NCBI GenBank assembly: GCA_030998225.1
Contig: JAPYXD010000711.1
Coordinates: 1,674,001-1,738,000 of the forward strand
Origin: Diplolepis rosae
Lineage: Eukaryota > Arthropoda > Insecta > Hymenoptera > Diplolepididae
Length of the DNA: 64,000 nt
Direction: 5' to 3'
The notes beneath the pieces were generated by a model that saw nothing but the letters and a program-made list of their open reading frames with translations, was not told the DNA's origin and did not search any database. Positions 43,049 to 53,510 of the stretch are shown piece by piece; the stretch's first letter is position 1; every line of letters starts with the position of its first letter. Position numbers and translations under genes: made by a program.

Positions 43049-43306
43049 TTGGCAGAAATATTAGATAAGGATGGAAAAATTGGTCAAGGAGAGTCCAGTG
43101 CACTTAAATTCAAAGTTCAATCTCAACACATTTCTCAAACACCATATAAATGTTTTATCAGCTACAAGCCTAACAGCGTTGGAGTTTCAGGCGTAACACA
43201 CTATACATGTGAGTGTGCTAACTGCAGAAGGACTGTTGTCTGCTGCTCACACACTGCTGCCATCGTGTATTACCTGTCACTTACAAGGTATTATTCATAC
43301 AAATAA
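43049..43306 (+). pseudogene. SWIM-type zinc finger fragment
   Basis: An open frame without an ATG start (it begins at TTG) reads MAEILDKDGKIGQGESSALKF-like sequence, then YKPNSVGVSGVTHYTCECANCRRTVVCCSHTAAIVYYLSLTRY. The CxC...CxH pattern with a following hydrophobic helix is a SWIM finger. Similar YxCxC...GCCxH...IYYL readings occur in repetitive arthropod proteins, so this is more likely a fragment of a transposon-associated gene than a host gene. It ends seven bases before a mariner fragment on the other strand. Confidence 0.5.
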
Positions 43307-43312
43307 CAAACA

Positions 43313-43637
43313 TCAATCAAGTATGTATTGATCATTTTGTTCGATGACCTTTTGCCATCTTTCAGTCAGCTTCATGATTCCGCTTTCGTAGAAAGTTTGG
43401 TTCTTAGAGGCAAAAAACTGAATCAACTCATTTTTGACAGCCTTATTTGAATCGAATGTTTTTCCATTCAAATGGTTTTGAAGTGAACAGAATAAATGCT
43501 AATCGGATGGTGCAAGGTCAGAACTATACGGTAGATGAAGCATCACTTTCCAGCCTAACTCCAATAATTTTTTGCGAGTGACCAAAGATGTATGTGGTCT
43601 GGCGTTATCTTGATGGAAGATGACAGTGAAATGTGAC
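43313..43637 (-). pseudogene. Mariner (DD34D-type) transposase C-terminal third
   Basis: Minus-strand reading from about 43637: FTVIFHQDNARPHTSLVTR (second catalytic Asp in QDNARPH), KVMLHLPYSSDLAPSD (third catalytic Asp), then HLFCSLQNHLNGKTFDSN and ERWQKVIEQNDQYILD, ending at TGA (complement of 43313-43315). One internal TAG (complement of 43499-43501) replaces the tyrosine or phenylalanine normally after APSD. The N-terminal two thirds and both terminal repeats are missing. It is a different mariner lineage from the 2223-2822 copy. Confidence 0.85.
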
Positions 43638-43733
43638 GAAAATGATTTTTTTTTCACTATGTTTTCACCATATTATCTTTATGTAAGAGATTTTATTACT
43701 TTTTTTTTGTTTTATTTGTGTTGAGGGGGAAAA

Positions 43734-43900
43734 ATGGCGAAATCCTTTATAGACGTTGTACAGGACTCTCCTAGAACGGGTCTACGCATACCAGTTAAAA
43801 CAAAAAAAAACCCCTTTCACGAACCAATACGCCGCCCGCGGAACCGCCTTTCGGCTTTAAACTTCGCGGGCAGTTGGTTCCAGCTCCGTCGCGTACGACT
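43734..43900 (+). CDS. Repeated unknown ORF, copy 2
   Basis: Second copy of the reading MAKSFIDVVQDSPRTGL from 32789, with the same purine-rich upstream context (GGGGGAAAAATGGCG). A run of nine A (43800-43809) shifts the frame, so the downstream residues differ although the DNA stays similar to about 43885. The open frame continues to 44054 through unrelated sequence. Family unknown. Confidence 0.4.
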
Positions 43901-43959
43901 CTTCCGTCGTAGAGATTTTATTACTAGTGTCTTATTTAATAATTATTATTACTACTATG

Positions 43960-44240
43960 AATCTTTTTCCACGCTTCTCATTGGTGCGGGACCTTCAAGC
44001 TTCTCAACCAATCATGTTGAAGCACAGTTGCAAAGCCTCAACCCTTCTCAATGACGCGCGAGTTTTTCAGAATGTCTACGTTTTTCATTGGTGTGGGACC
44101 TTCAAGCTTTTTGACCAATCACGTCAGAGGATAGGACCCAAGTTCACCAACGCTTCTGATTGGTTCACATCCTCCATTCTCTGGATCAATCACGTCAGAG
44201 TACGGGACCCAACCCTTTCCAAAGCTTCTGATTGGTGCGT
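43960..44240. promoter_or_regulatory. Cluster of CCAAT/ATTGG and CACGTCAG motifs
   Basis: At least eight CCAAT-type boxes on the two strands (TCATTGGTGCGGGACC, CTCAACCAATCA, TGACCAATCACGTCAGAG, CTTCTGATTGGT and others) in about 280 bp, built from imperfect 80-90-bp repeats. CACGTCAGAG occurs twice. This density resembles an enhancer or LTR U3. No TATA-initiator pair was located. Confidence 0.4.
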
Positions 44241-44569
44241 GGTACCAAGCCCAGTAGTGAATAAGTAGACCACCGACGAGCACAGACGTCACCATCAATT
44301 TTGAACATCATCATCATTCCGGCTTGTACTCTCGAGTAAAGTGTTTCGTCTACGATCAGTGATTTTACTCAGCATACAGAAGTATATACAGAAAACGTGT
44401 TTCTCATTATCATTACCTTAGCCACACGACGCGGCTATCTGTGGCCAAAAATACACCAGGCCCTTTTAAAAGATGATATGCCTATTCGCTCAGCAAAAAA
44501 CACTACTGACGCCATTCTTGTATACCCTAAAACCATTGACGTTTGAAATTTTAGAAGGAGATGTCGGAT

Positions 44570-44640
44570 GCCTGTGTAGCTCAGTGGTTAGAGCAGTTGA
44601 TCGGCAATCGAAAGACCTGGGCTTGAATCTCAGCACAGTC
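44570..44640 (+). tRNA. tRNA-like gene or pseudogene, copy 1
   Basis: 71 nt. The A box TAGCTCAGTGGTTAGAGCA is near consensus; the B box GGCTTGAATCTC deviates slightly. The acceptor stem GCCTGTG/CACAGTC has one mismatch, the D stem GCTC/GAGC is perfect, and the T arm CTGGG/CTCAG has a seven-base loop. The anticodon loop reads TCGGCAA (anticodon GGC would be Ala), with C instead of the usual U at position 33 and one weak stem pair. TTTTTT follows 9 bases later, as for RNA polymerase III. Either a degenerate tRNA or a tRNA-derived SINE head. Confidence 0.55.
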
Positions 44641-44907
44641 AAAAGCGTCTTTTTTACACAGAAAGATTTCAAATTCTTTAAATTTGAATTTAATTTGCAT
44701 TTATTTGCGATATAAGAGTTTACAATTGTCTACGAGGACACCTGTCGGCAACTTATCTTATCTGATACGTGACTAGTGATTCTCCGATAATGTAGGCAGT
44801 GGTAGAAACTTCAAAATCAACTAATTAATTTGAAATCATTTATAGCCGCAAAGCTGAGCCACTTGGCGATATAAGGAAATCTTTCCGTGGAGAAGGAGAT
44901 GTCGGAT

Positions 44908-44978
44908 GCCTGTGTAGCTCAATGGTTAGAGCAGTTGATCGGCAATCGAAAGACCTGGGCTTGAATCTCAGCACAGTC
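44908..44978 (+). tRNA. tRNA-like gene or pseudogene, copy 2
   Basis: As copy 1, with G to A in the A box (CTCAATGG). The anticodon and T arms are unchanged and the T-run follows, so the two copies diverged little in the folded part. Confidence 0.55.
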
Positions 44979-45395
44979 AAAAGCGTCTTTTTTCCAAAGA
45001 AAGATTTTTAATTCTTTAAATTTGAATTTAATTTGCATTCATTTGCGATATAAGAGTTTGAAATTGTCTACGAGGACACCTGTCGGCAACGTATCCTATC
45101 TGATACGTGACTAGTGATTCTCCGATAATGTAGGCAGTGGTAGAAATTTCAAACTCAACTAATTAATTTGAAATCATTTACACTACTAACCTACTTCACC
45201 ATGACAAAGACTTTATCGTTGTCATTCGAGGTGTCAGCGAATTTCTTTTTGACGAACCCATTCGTAAATAACTTCACATGAAAATCCCGTCCGCAAAAAG
45301 CGTTCACCACATGAAAAAATCAAAAATTCTTAACTAAGCACAACCCTCTCCTATCCCTAACCCATCATATAATCCGCAACTTCAGCAGCTTTTTC

Positions 45396-46230
45396 GTGAA
45401 TTCCTCTCCATCTTCACAGCTGCCTTCCAATTCTCAAACGCAAAGCACTCATAAAGACAAACTGACCATACGCACCTGGAATGCCAGTGGCATTTCTGCA
45501 CCCAAAAGGCTTGAACATACCCTTCTTCTCAACGACAATGCTATTGATGTCGCATGCATTACCGAGACTCACCTAAAACCTAAGGAAACACTGTATATTT
45601 CTAATTTCTCCGTATACATAAAAGATATCACTTCATCAAGACGTGGCGGAGTGGCACTCCTTGTTCGTAACACCCTCTGCCACAAACCCATAAACACTGA
45701 CTCATCCCCCTGCAATGTAACAGGTGTCGAAATTTCTTTTAACTCTGGACCAGTCCGCATTTTTTCTCTCTACTCTCCACCACATATTAGAGATATCTCG
45801 GAAATACCCAACCACTTTAACCCAAACACCCCCACTATAGTTGCTGGTGACCTCAACGCCAAAAAAAATCCTGGTCTTTATAACAAAAAATATTCTTACC
45901 GACAAAGACGCATGCTCCCTTCCGGTACTTAGCTCTGACCATAAAACAGTACTCCTGGAACTAACCGGTAACCCTGTGCTCTCTCCACCAACGGAATCCA
46001 AAATAAACTATCTTTACCTCAAATACCATTTTACATACGCATCAAAAAGATCCTCGAAGAAACCAAACTTCTTTTCATTACCGAAGTAGCCCAATCTTAC
46101 GCCGCAAACCTTCGTTCCTCAGTGGCAAACCACCCTAATCCCAGCATCAATGTACTCACACACTATATAAGTAAATCCTCCGATCGTTTCAGAAGGCCGT
46201 GACTCCTCGTTCCCTCGCAATAATTTGCCT
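45396..46230 (+). pseudogene. Jockey-like non-LTR ORF2: endonuclease, truncated and deleted
   Basis: From 45396 the frame reads LTIRTWNASGISAPKRLEH, VACITETHLKPK (catalytic Glu), RRGGVALLVRN and TIVAGDLNAKK, the standard blocks of an apurinic-type endonuclease. Immediately after DLNAK an internal deletion or frame change leads to ILTDKDACSLPVLSSDHKTV (the SDH block) in another frame. A short stretch with YAANLRSSVANHPNPS to about 46200 may be a vestige of the spacer before RT. No RT blocks are present. Confidence 0.75.
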
Positions 46231-46590
46231 ACGTATCTTATCGTGTTTCGCTTCAAGCGCGATTGTCCTCATAGCTTACTTATTCGTACCACCTTCCTCC
46301 ACCCGCTTCAGTTTCAGGTTCATAACGCTTGGGTTGGCAACCAATAGCGAGGGGTTTTAGTCGATAGGCGCACTCAGCGAATCCGACACTACCCACCTTT
46401 GGGTGTCTTTTGAAGATTTCCCCTCCCCGACTCATGAACAAAAAAAAAACACAAACTTCACTACTTTTTGAGGGCAAAGAGTATTCAAACGTTCTTGTTC
46501 CATTATAATAACCTCAACTGTCCTTTTGAGGACAAATTTCAATATACATCCGTCCTTCTTAGGGCGAAATCAAAAATTTTGAACGCGTTA
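46231..46590. other. Unassigned tract with short repeats
   Basis: No gene. Three imperfect copies of a T-rich GAGGRCAAA-like motif occur at about 46468, 46528 and 46558. Confidence 0.3.
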
Positions 46591-47220
46591 TACGCTTTGC
46601 CATCAGTAGACGCAACTTCATCACCAGCAGACGTTACTTGGGTGCAGACGCAGCTTCGCCACCAGCAGGAGACCGGTTCTTCCCAAACCCAGGTTTTATC
46701 GATGCCTTTCAAGTCGCATCACGGACTTCTAATGTGTGGGACTGAATCCACGGCAGCGTCGATATCGAGCTAGGTTCCTGGAGGAACAAGCCCGGCTGCG
46801 GATTCTCACCCCGCCAGACAGCGTGGCTAGTCCCCAGAGGCCTTCCATACCACCACCGCATGTTGCCAGAGATGGCGTAACACACAGAACACCGCCGAGA
46901 GAATTTCCCACGCTTTGTGCTCAACACCTTAGGGGAGGTTTCCGCTCCCTCCGCCGTCGATCGAGTCTCCAAGGAGGCTATTGAAGATCCGGCGACGCAT
47001 ATGGGCCAAGTTCTGCCAGACCAGGAAGACTCTCTTTCCCGTAGCACCTGGATTGGACCGAAGGACGGCCTAGTCTCTCGGTCTGGAACTGCCTGGCGGC
47101 AATCAAACGCGGGGCGATCGACCGGCCGCAACCCACCAGGACTCGGTGGTGCCATCAGGACAAGGCCAGGAAAGCTACCACCGAACCCGCCAGTACGTAG
47201 TGGCGAAATCCTTCCGTGAC
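46591..47220 (+). pseudogene. GC-rich coding-like region, unknown
   Basis: GC-rich, with overlapping open frames on both strands. The plus-strand frame at 46736-46984 reads LNPRQRRYRARFLEEQARLRI and then PPDSVASPQRPSIPPPH, basic and proline-rich as in some retroelement ORF1 proteins. It lacks a zinc knuckle. No frame is long enough to decide, and the long minus-strand frame may be a shadow. Confidence 0.3.
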
Positions 47221-47767
47221 TCCCGCACGCACTTCAAGAAGGACCCGCGGAGAAACGTAGATCAACCTTTAACACAACCAATTCAGAAATTTCACAAAAT
47301 TATTGGTTGAAGAGGACATCTGAAGGAATATTTATGAAAAAAAGTTAAGTGTAACTATGAAAAATAACCTGAAAAGGAAATTTTTTAAATTCAGAAAGAA
47401 ATTCAGACCTATTATTTTTGTCCAAACATTTTGTCAAATTTTGTTTATTAATTCTACTATCGACCTACGTAACACATTTTTCGCACATCAAAATTTGTCA
47501 ACCCGTTTACGAGAAAAAGTACTTTTATGGTTTTTCTTTTCTCCTCCATAATTTCTACAAAAATACGTTTTCCAGGTTAAGACTTGGAGAAATTTTGTGT
47601 CTTATAGTTGCCAATATATGGTGTGTCCCGGAAGTTAGAACTGCAAACATAATATTATCAAGAACTTGAAGTTGCGCTAGGTTGTGCTAGAGTTGTACTG
47701 ATGTGTGCCGCAAACCATTTTTTGAAAAATCAAAAATTACGACCGTATATTTTGAAAAACTCTTTTT
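47221..47767. other. AT-rich flank of the satellite palindrome
   Basis: No gene is recognised; short lysine-rich frames reflect composition. Confidence 0.35.
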
Positions 47768-49490
47768 TTGCTAGAACCGCATCTTTGCCGTAACATAAAA
47801 CAGACAGTTGTGCTATGTACTATCAAGTGCATCCAATTCTGTGCTGCTATCAGAAATTTCGCAACCTTGACCGCTTTTCGAAAAAAACAAAAAAATTTTG
47901 AATTTACAAAAATAAATGTTTTTCTGCATTTTTGCAGGTCAATAAAATTTTAATTCAGTAATAAATACAAATTACATTGCTGTTCTGCAATTTCGAACGC
48001 CTAATTTTAAAAATATTTTTAAAAAATTCGGAATCAAAAAATTGGAATTTTATAAAAAAATAATTTGAGGAATTGGTAACTTGTGCTGAGTTGTGCTGGG
48101 TGAATACAACAATAAATCCTCATAACATTTTCCAATCAGAATAATATTTTCCAAATGAAAACTCATTTTCGAAACACATAATCCATCCCCGACCCGGAAT
48201 TTCACAAAAATAGGAATTTTGAAAAACAAAAAGTTGTGCTGAGTTGTGCTAGGCGAGTGCAACAATAAATCCCATTACCATTTTCTAATCAGATTAATAT
48301 TTTCCAAATGAAAACTCATTTTCGAAACACATAATCAATCACCGACCCGGAATTTCATAAAAATGGGAATTTTGAAAAACAAAAAGTTGTGCTGAGTTGT
48401 GCTAGGCGAGTACAGTAATAAACTCTTGTGACATTTTTCAGTCAGATTAATTTTTTCTAAATGAAAACTGATTTTCGAAACATAGTCCATCACTGACCCT
48501 GGATTTCATAAAAATAGAAAAATATTGGAAAACAAAAAGTTGTGCTGAATTGTACTAGGCGAGTACAACAATAAATCTCAATATCATTTTCTAATCAGAT
48601 TCATATTTTCCAAATGAAAACACATTTTCGAATCACATAATCCATCACCGACCCGGAATTTCACAAAATAGGAATATTGAAAAACAAAAAGTTGTGCTGA
48701 GTTGTGCTAGGCGAGTACAAGAATAAATCCTTATAACATTTCATTGTCTGCAAGCACTCTCTGATTTTCTAGCTCTTCAAAAATGTCCATATCAATTTTA
48801 GGCTCCAACCCTTAACATTAATCTGATAAGAAAATGATATTAGGATTTATTGTTGTACTCGCCTAGCACAACTCAGCACTACTTTTTGTTTTCCAAAATT
48901 CCTATTTTTGTGGAATCCCGGGTCAGTGATGGGCTATGTTTCAAAAATGAGTTTTCATTTGGAGAATATTAAACTGATTGAAAAATGTTACAGGGGTTTA
49001 TTGCTTTACTCGCCTAGCACAAGTCAGCACAACTTTTTGATTGTCAAAATTTTCATTAATGCAAAATCCCGGGTCGGTGATGGATTATGTGTTTCGAAAA
49101 TGAGTTTTCATTTGGAAAATATTATTCTGATTGGAAAATGTTATGAAGGTATATTGTTGTACTAGCCCAGCACAACTCAGCACAAGTTTCCAATTCCTCA
49201 AATTATTTTCTTATAAAATTCCGATTTTTTTAAAAATATTTTTAAAATTAGGCGTTTGGAATTACATAACAGTAATGTAATTTGTATTTATCACTGAATA
49301 AAAATTTTATTGACCTGTAAAAATGCAAGTAAACATTTATTTTTGTAAATTCAAAATTTTTTTGTTTTTTTCGAAAAGCGGTCAAGGTTGCGAAATTTCT
49401 GCTAGCAGCACAAAATTGGGTGCACTTGAGAGTACCTAGCACAACTGTCAGTTTTATGTTACGGCAGAATTGCGGTTCTAGCAAAAAAAA
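47768..49490. repeat. 153-bp tandem array that inverts on itself
   Basis: The unit core GTTGTGCTGAGTTGTGCTAG recurs at 48081, 48233, 48386, 48539 and 48691 (152 or 153 bp apart). The reverse-complement core follows at about 48859, 49009 and 49161. The switch lies near 48775. Outside the array, unique-looking arms (47768-48080 and about 49185-49490) are also inverted copies, sharing CTAGAACCGC and ACAGACAGTTGTGCTA-like blocks. A lone related unit sits at 55685-55725. No coding role is evident. Confidence 0.85.
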
Positions 49491-49619
49491 ATCTATCCAT
49501 GGGAGTTTTTGGGTATTAGGTAAAGGATTTTTTTTCTCGATTAAAATTCTTAGTTTGCTGACCGCTTTTCCAATTTTCAGGAAATGATAAAAAATCTGCA
49601 AAACTATGACACAGTACGA

Positions 49620-50298
49620 TCAATCTTCCCTGTTCAATGATGATGACGATATTTTCGTACATCAAAAGTGTATTATTCCGGAGCTGCATATTCTATAAGG
49701 CTATGTCAACAATGTATTCTGGCAAGGTTTGGTTACACTGTTTGGTCAGGAAAAGGCATTGATCTGGCCAAAGAAGCTTAAACTTATCGCCAAAAACTAC
49801 CATGGACAGATTTTTGAAGGCAATGCATGCCGGAAACTTCTTCCAGAGGCGGATAAATTGGACGACGTTGATATTTACAAGGACATCGGGCAGTTGCAAT
49901 TAGTGCCATTTATTTCAGCTTTCAAGGCCATGAATCTTGTCGTGAACAGTCGTTTTGGAACCAATAATGTGGACATGAAAATTCTCCCCAATCTTATCAA
50001 GAACGTAAACAAAATGCATATAGGTACTGGTGTTTCACAAACCCTTAAAATTCACGCTATTTTTGATCATATTGAACAGTGCTTAACATTTCTGTCTGGC
50101 TTGAGTCTGGGAATCATGTCTGAACAAGCACGGGAAGCAATTCATCCAGAATTTCTGAAATTTTGGAATGAATACAAAATAAATATGATTGAAGATCCAT
50201 CATATATTGAGCGACTGCAAAAGCTGTTGTTATATTTGCATCCAGACACATTTAGTTATAATTATATTTTAATCAAATTTAAACATAATATCATATGA
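49620..50298 (+). pseudogene. Unidentified protein fragment with HGQxFEGN motif
   Basis: A 189-residue open frame (from 49729) is preceded in frame by CIIPELHIL, one TAA (49696-49698) and GYVNNVFW. The homologous region therefore probably starts before the stop, with Gln to stop likely. Notable blocks: LIAKNYHGQIFEGNACRKLL, KIHAIFDHIEQC, SLGIMSEQAREAIHPEF and FWNEYKINM. This pattern recalls C-terminal parts of repetitive uncharacterised proteins of arthropods and cnidarians that travel with mobile DNA. The downstream end at 50298 is AT-rich and may be past the natural C-terminus. No function can be assigned. Confidence 0.5.
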
Positions 50299-51240
50299 TT
50301 TTAGATTAAATGAATCTCTGGAATTATGAAACAATTGTATTTTCAAGCGTTATTTGATTTTTATTTCATTTATTTGAACATATAACGAAAAATTGGGTTT
50401 CCTCAATTAGGGGATCAGCTGTGATTTTCTGGGCAAGGGTAAAATGATGACAAAGGCCTCTAGAATCACCCCCCATTCGCAGTTTTTGTCGGGATTTTTT
50501 TGTCATAATCCTGTCCTTCAAGCTCAGTGTAACCAGGAGATTCATTGACCCAAGAGTGACTCTACATATAAACCTTATTTTTAACCCGGTGACTAAGGAT
50601 AACCCAATGTAGCAAAAAATCTGTACGTGATGGAAAAAATTGGTTAATAGATTTGGATTCAGCGCACCAAAAAACGTAAAAATCAGTAAAAACATTCGAG
50701 GCAGTTTAAAAGAAATATTTTTTCGTGTACCTGTGTAATTTATTCATTAATCCTTTGAATACGAAAGCAACATGTTAAATGCGTTCCATTGAAATAAATT
50801 AAAGATGTATTACTCCAATTTAAAAAGTGAAATTATTCAGTACACATTAATTAATTGTGTACTTCCTTTTTAATTCACGAGATAAAATAGGAATTATAAG
50901 AAGTTCAATTTATTCTAATCCATCATTTTTATGAAATTTTTCTAGATATTCCTTAATAATTTCTGAAAGGCCTAAAAATTACACCGCTTAATTACATTGA
51001 ATGACATAGTTTTTTATATGTTTATTCGCCGTTTGTTGAATAGATAATAACTAAAAAGCATTCAAAGACACTAGATCTTTCACTATTTTTTATTAGAATT
51101 CATTTGATACATAAAAAATCTTAGTGCTGGTAGCTTCATAAAAGTACAGCCATGACAGATATCAAGGATATTATACATCCAACTGTGGTTATTTATGCCT
51201 CAAATTCTTATGTAGACAGCTTGATATATTAAGCAAATAT
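50299..51240. other. AT-rich sequence with no gene
   Basis: No recognised frame; 50366-50700 is slightly more complex and open on the minus strand (109 codons) but has no domain I know. Confidence 0.35.
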
Positions 51241-51247
51241 GCTTTAC

Positions 51248-51284
51248 TATATAAGCGCATGTAATTGCCTGTAAGAAATCAGTA
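51248..51284 (+). promoter_or_regulatory. Core promoter candidate before the 51302 ORF
   Basis: TATATAAG at 51248-51255 and TCAGTA at 51279-51284, an initiator-like motif. The predicted start A (51281) is 33 bases from the TATA start and 21 bases before the ATG. Confidence 0.5.
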
Positions 51285-51301
51285 TACTGAGAGACATCAT
51301 C

Positions 51302-51553
51302 ATGAATGAATCATTTACTCTGACTATTTCAGGCAACTCGTCAGTGCTCGAAGCAGACTATTTTGCATTAATAGAACTCTCATCAAATAAAACTTATGCT
51401 CTTGGTCTCGTTAAATTACTCACAGTTGATTCGATTTCTAACCTCAATGAAGAAATTAATGAATTTCATATTAGCAATCACGTTATAACCATACTTCCCA
51501 GTAGCTACATAAAATTAAAGATTATAGACAATAAAGACTATCTTGTTGTTTAA
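51302..51553 (+). CDS. 83-residue ORF, N-terminal piece of an uncharacterised mobile-DNA family
   Basis: Reads MNESFTLTISGNSSVLEADY, then FALIELSSNKTYALGLVKLL and INEFHISNHVITILPSSY. The arrangement SGNSSVLEA-YF-IEL-YxLGLV-NxFH resembles the start of a widespread set of uncharacterised ORFs in arthropod and hydra genomes, which I recall as linked to virus-like or large mobile elements. Family members are longer, so this is a truncated copy ending at TAA 51551. ATG chosen because a TATA/initiator pair sits just upstream. Confidence 0.45.
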   Translation: MNESFTLTISGNSSVLEADYFALIELSSNKTYALGLVKLLTVDSISNLNEEINEFHISNHVITILPSSYIKLKIIDNKDYLVV

Positions 51554-51894
51554 GTGAAATCAAATCCAGTTTCTATGTATAACTGGACCTAGGATATATA
51601 GAGTAGAAAGGACTGATATAATTGTTCATGCAGGATTTGAAATGGGATCACTTGACATAGGAAATCTATAAACTATATCGGGTCTTTTATCATTCCCTTT
51701 TCCAACTCTCAAACGGTAAATTCGGAGAGGAACCTACATAGGATCCTACATACAGTCTGTTTAACAAGAGCGAGTCCTCAATTTTTCGAAAATTATTAGA
51801 GATTGTAAAACGTTTTTTTTTTAAATAAAAGTACTCTCGAAGGACTATGGCGCTACTATCTAATAGATAGTCCAGTTACCAAAAAATTTTGAAA

Positions 51895-52480
51895 ATCAAT
51901 TTTTGAAAAGTTCCAAGAGTTCTGGTCAGAGTTCTGTTCCCCCCCGGAATAGTTCTACAAGAAAGCCCCATAACATTCTTCTCTCAGATCAAAATCCAAA
52001 AAGCTGTGGGACTTCAAAGTTACCGAAAAATTTTGAAAACCCAATTTTGAAAAGTTCCAAGAGTTTTGGTCAGAGTTGTGTTCCCTCCCGGAATAGTTCT
52101 ACAAAAAAGCCCTATAACATTTTTCTCTCAAATCAAAATCCAAAAAGCTATGACACATCAAAGTTACCAACAAATTTTGAAAATCAATTTTTGAAACGTT
52201 CCAAGAGTTCTGGTCAGAGTTCTGTTCCCCCCGGAATAGTTCTACAAAAAAGCCCTATAACATTTTTCTCTCAAATCAAAATCCAAAAAGCTATGACACT
52301 TCAAAGTTACCAAAAAATTTTGAAAACCCAATTTTGAAAAGTTCCAAGAGTTATGGTCAGAGTTCTGTTCCCTCCCGGAATAGTTCTACAAAAAAGCCCT
52401 ATAACATTTTTCTCTCAAATCAAAATCCAAAAAGCTATGACACTTCAAAGTTACCAAAAAATTTTGAAAATCAAGTGTTC
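51895..52480 (+). repeat. 144-bp tandem array, four units
   Basis: The unit marker GTTCCAAGAGTT-like starts at 51910, 52054, 52198 and 52341. Because 144 is a multiple of three, an open frame of 48-residue repeats runs through the first units (SSGQSSVPPRNSSTKKPYNI type), until a missing C near 52230 shifts it. I see no sign that it is translated. An inverted set of the same unit lies at 56660-57130. Confidence 0.85.
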
Positions 52481-52739
52481 TGTTATGATTTAGTTTTTCC
52501 AAAGTAAACTTTATTCCTAAAAACCATCCTGTTTTATTTATCGATACCTTTTTCTTAAAAAATTGTGATTATCACAGATATATTTTACCAGTTATACAAA
52601 ATAGTAATTCAAAGTTGATCAATTGCAGAGTATTTGCTTCACTTCAGTCCCCTCAGTTTCAATGAACCCCTCATGGACTGAAAGAAGCTACTTTCAAAAA
52701 ATTAAAAAAATCTCAGGTATTTTTGTTTCTTGAACAAAT

Positions 52740-53035
52740 TTAAGGCTCCCGAAATATCATGGACCGAAAGTCGTACATTACTTTTTTTCAACATATGTGT
52801 TGTGCTAGCTTAACCTTATGAAATATTCGGAAATCAATAGAACAAAGTGATTAAACCAATCCATTCTTATAGTATAATTTAAGGTTCATTTTAGGCTCTC
52901 GAAATACGATAAACCGGAAGTCGTAACATTTTTTTATTTTTTAAAGATATGTGCTGTGCTATCTTAAGTTATGAAATACTGGAAAATCAATAGAACAAAC
53001 TGATTAAGGCAATTCATTCTCATATCATAATTTAA
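52740..53035 (+). repeat. Two-copy direct repeat, about 150-bp unit
   Basis: Both copies contain CTCGAAAT/CCGAAAT, GGAAGTCGTA or CGAAAGTCGTA, TATGTGYTGTGCTA, and AATCAATAGAACAAA followed by GATTAA. They span about 52745-52890 and 52895-53035. Confidence 0.65.
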
Positions 53036-53510
53036 GGAGGTCCGATCGGCTGGCATCTCCACAACGGAATAGAAATATTTATTTCATGTGCCTCCGGCGC
53101 GTAAACTCGTTTTTACGCTACACATGAGAGTAGCGTAATGTTGTGTAAATATTACGATACAGAGGAATGTAATGTAAAAATTGAACTGCGCACGCGCCTA
53201 TTACGATACAGCGGAGCGTAATATTCTTATTCTTCTTCTACTTCTTCGTACAGCGTTGGCACCGTACTGACAAAGCTTTGTACATTTGAACTGCGCATGG
53301 GTCTATTACAATACGCTACTACTACACAAGATCGAGAAAATCAAAATGACCGGAAGTATTCGCGAAATGTCAAGTGAGATAATCACGGCAATTTCGACCT
53401 TTTCAGATTGGATTCGAGTGTACGCATAAAAACTCGTATATGCGCTGAAGTCACATAAAATAGAATATGTGCCAATGCACACAATTCGGGTAATTACGAG
53501 ACTCGCTTAA

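Larger units (their letters stand above)
44553..45180 (+). repeat. Tandem duplication of a 290-bp unit carrying a tRNA-like gene
   Basis: Copies at 44553-44842 and 44891-45180, 338 bp apart and separated by 48 unrelated bases. Identity is high (single-base changes and short indels). Each holds one tRNA-like sequence followed by about 200 bp of shared flank. Confidence 0.85.

Noticed and set aside
43734..44054. 106-residue ORF as one protein
   Set aside because: Only the first 17 to 25 residues are shared with the copy at 32789; the rest reads through a regulatory-looking repeat after a poly-A frame change.
46709..47155. 148-residue minus-strand ORF in GC-rich DNA
   Set aside because: The opposite strand is also open and looks at least as coding-like; no domain on the minus strand.
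48080..49180. Regularly spaced repeats that might be taken for a CRISPR array
   Set aside because: The whole 153-bp unit repeats, with no unique spacers; the array inverts; the context is eukaryotic transposon DNA.
51903..52337. 144-residue ORF as a repeat protein gene
   Set aside because: It is the reading of a 144-bp satellite; the frame shifts in the third unit and the inverted cluster is broken too.
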